DNA of 6,808 nucleotides from Marinospirillum sp. (GTDB lineage Bacteria; Pseudomonadota; Gammaproteobacteria; Pseudomonadales; Halomonadaceae): positions 1 to 6,808 of the forward strand of contig NZ_JACUUA010000173.1 of assembly GCF_014859565.1 (NCBI RefSeq), given 5' to 3'. Made by a program: the position numbers and the translations under genes. Shown piece by piece: positions 6,112 to 6,808 of this stretch. The notes under the pieces are model-generated. The model saw only the letters and a program-made list of their open reading frames with translations. It had not been told where the DNA came from and did no database searches. Position 1 is the stretch's first letter. Each line of letters starts with the position of its first letter.

Positions 6112-6808
6112 GAAAATGAAAAAAACTAGGGACGACCTGTGTGGCGGGTCCGTATAACCCGTCTTCAAAATCTGGACTGGTTTTTTCCATATTCAGCTCG
6201 ATGCAGTAAGCTGATTCTGCAGCATCCAAAAAACCGGCGGCAGGATAAACGCGACCGGACGTGCCAATCGAAATAAACAGATCGGCCTGTTCGACCGCTT
6301 TGTAACAGGCATCAAGGTGGTAGGGAGTCTCACCAAACCAAACAATATCGGGTCGCAATGCTTGCGCTGGCTCACAGCAACTGCACTTGTCTTCAAGGCT
6401 TAAAGTGCCCGACCAGGCTTGTGTTTGCCCGCTGAGACTGCAGCGAGCACGCAATAGTTGACCATGCATACTCAAAAGGTTTTGGCTTCCAGCACGTTGA
6501 TGCAAGTCATCAACATTCTGACTGATCAGCGTAAAGCGCCCTCCAGCTTCAAGCTGCACTTTTTCAAACTCAACCAAGGCCAGATGAGCAGCATTGGGCT
6601 GAATTTCCGGCAGCTGCAACTGTGCACGCCGTTGGTTGTAGAACTGGTGAACCATGGCAGGGTTGCGGCGAAAGGCATCGGGTGATGCCACTTCTTCAAT
6701 ACGATGGTTCTGCCACAAGCCGTTCTGATCACGGAAGGTGCTGATGCCTGACTCTGCAGAAATGCCAGCGCCGGTTAACACAACCACTTGTGGATAAATA
6801 AGTTTCAT
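6080..6808 (-). CDS. cobB: NAD+-dependent protein deacylase CobB, class III sirtuin
   Basis: The 242-residue protein removes acyl groups from lysines using NAD+, giving nicotinamide and O-acyl-ADP-ribose. NAD-binding GAGISAESGI (13-22) and TFRDQNGLW (24-32) are present, as are SQNVD (96-100), catalytic His115 in SMHGQ, and IGTSGRVYPAAGF near the C-terminus. Tyr57 and Arg60 in FYNQRR form the YxxR signature of class III (SIRT5-like) sirtuins, which favours negatively charged acyl groups such as succinyl. The zinc-region cysteines Cys123 and CSCC (142-145) and the LRPDIVWFGE segment (151-160) follow the E. coli CobB pattern as I remember it. The ATG occupies the last three bases of the window, so its ribosome-binding site is not visible and a longer N-terminus cannot be excluded. 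The start matches the short CobB form. It converges on the glycohydrolase gene with a 32-bp overlap. Family assignment is firm; acyl preference is inferred. Confidence 0.94.
   Translation of the reverse strand: MKLIYPQVVVLTGAGISAESGISTFRDQNGLWQNHRIEEVASPDAFRRNPAMVHQFYNQRRAQLQLPEIQPNAAHLALVEFEKVQLEAGGRFTLISQNVDDLHQRAGSQNLLSMHGQLLRARCSLSGQTQAWSGTLSLEDKCSCCEPAQALRPDIVWFGETPYHLDACYKAVEQADLFISIGTSGRVYPAAGFLDAAESAYCIELNMEKTSPDFEDGLYGPATQVVPSFFHFLIEQMRSGTS

Noticed and set aside
6145..6161. CGGGT...ACCCG inverted repeat as a terminator for the glycohydrolase gene
   Set aside because: It lies within the cobB segment encoding the GLYGPA stretch expected in this family, has no T-run after it on the plus strand, and is better explained by protein coding.
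1..6808. CRISPR array, tRNA, insertion sequence or attachment site
   Set aside because: I saw no regularly spaced repeats, cloverleaf-like sequence, transposase or integrase frame, or paired long direct repeats; nearly all of the sequence is accounted for by six genes.

Overview
The window looks like a piece of a proteobacterial chromosome, most likely a gammaproteobacterium. The main support is a sirtuin at the right end that closely follows the short, E. coli-type CobB pattern; Shine-Dalgarno sites are classical and genes are tightly packed. No rRNA, tRNA, CRISPR array, transposase or integrase was seen. The organism call is inference.

Layout, left to right. (1) 1-1470, minus strand: the N-terminal 490 residues of a DEAH-box superfamily 2 helicase, preceded by a Vsr/DUF559-like nuclease-fold domain; its C-terminal half lies beyond base 1. 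(2) 1524-2111, plus strand: a small class I SAM-dependent methyltransferase, divergent from the helicase across a 53-bp gap. (3) 2121-3788, minus strand: a NERD nuclease-domain plus superfamily 1 (UvrD-like) helicase, tail to tail with the methyltransferase with only 9 bp between stop codons. (4) 3957-5132, plus strand: a MoxR-type AAA+ ATPase, divergent from the NERD helicase across 168 bp. (5) 5182-6111, plus strand: an ADP-ribosylglycohydrolase, 49 bp downstream of the ATPase and probably co-transcribed with it. (6) 6080-6808, minus strand: a CobB-like class III sirtuin whose 3' end overlaps the glycohydrolase by 32 bp.

The left half (1-3788) holds two unrelated proteins that each join a nuclease-fold domain to a helicase motor, with a methyltransferase between them. 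This composition is typical of accessory or defence islands, although the methyltransferase shows no DNA-methyltransferase catalytic motif. The right half (3957-6808) is an ADP-ribose/NAD+ neighbourhood: a MoxR ATPase with no vWA partner in view, an enzyme that removes ADP-ribose, and an NAD+-consuming deacylase. The sirtuin by-product O-acyl-ADP-ribose is a known type of substrate for some ADP-ribosylglycohydrolases, so the last two may be linked biochemically.

The least expected non-coding signal is a 19-bp element with TGCG/CGCA ends found twice, upstream of the MoxR gene (3896-3914) and upstream of the glycohydrolase (5119-5137). The copies match at 15 of 19 positions, so this may be a shared operator. 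There is no gene-free stretch longer than 168 bp.
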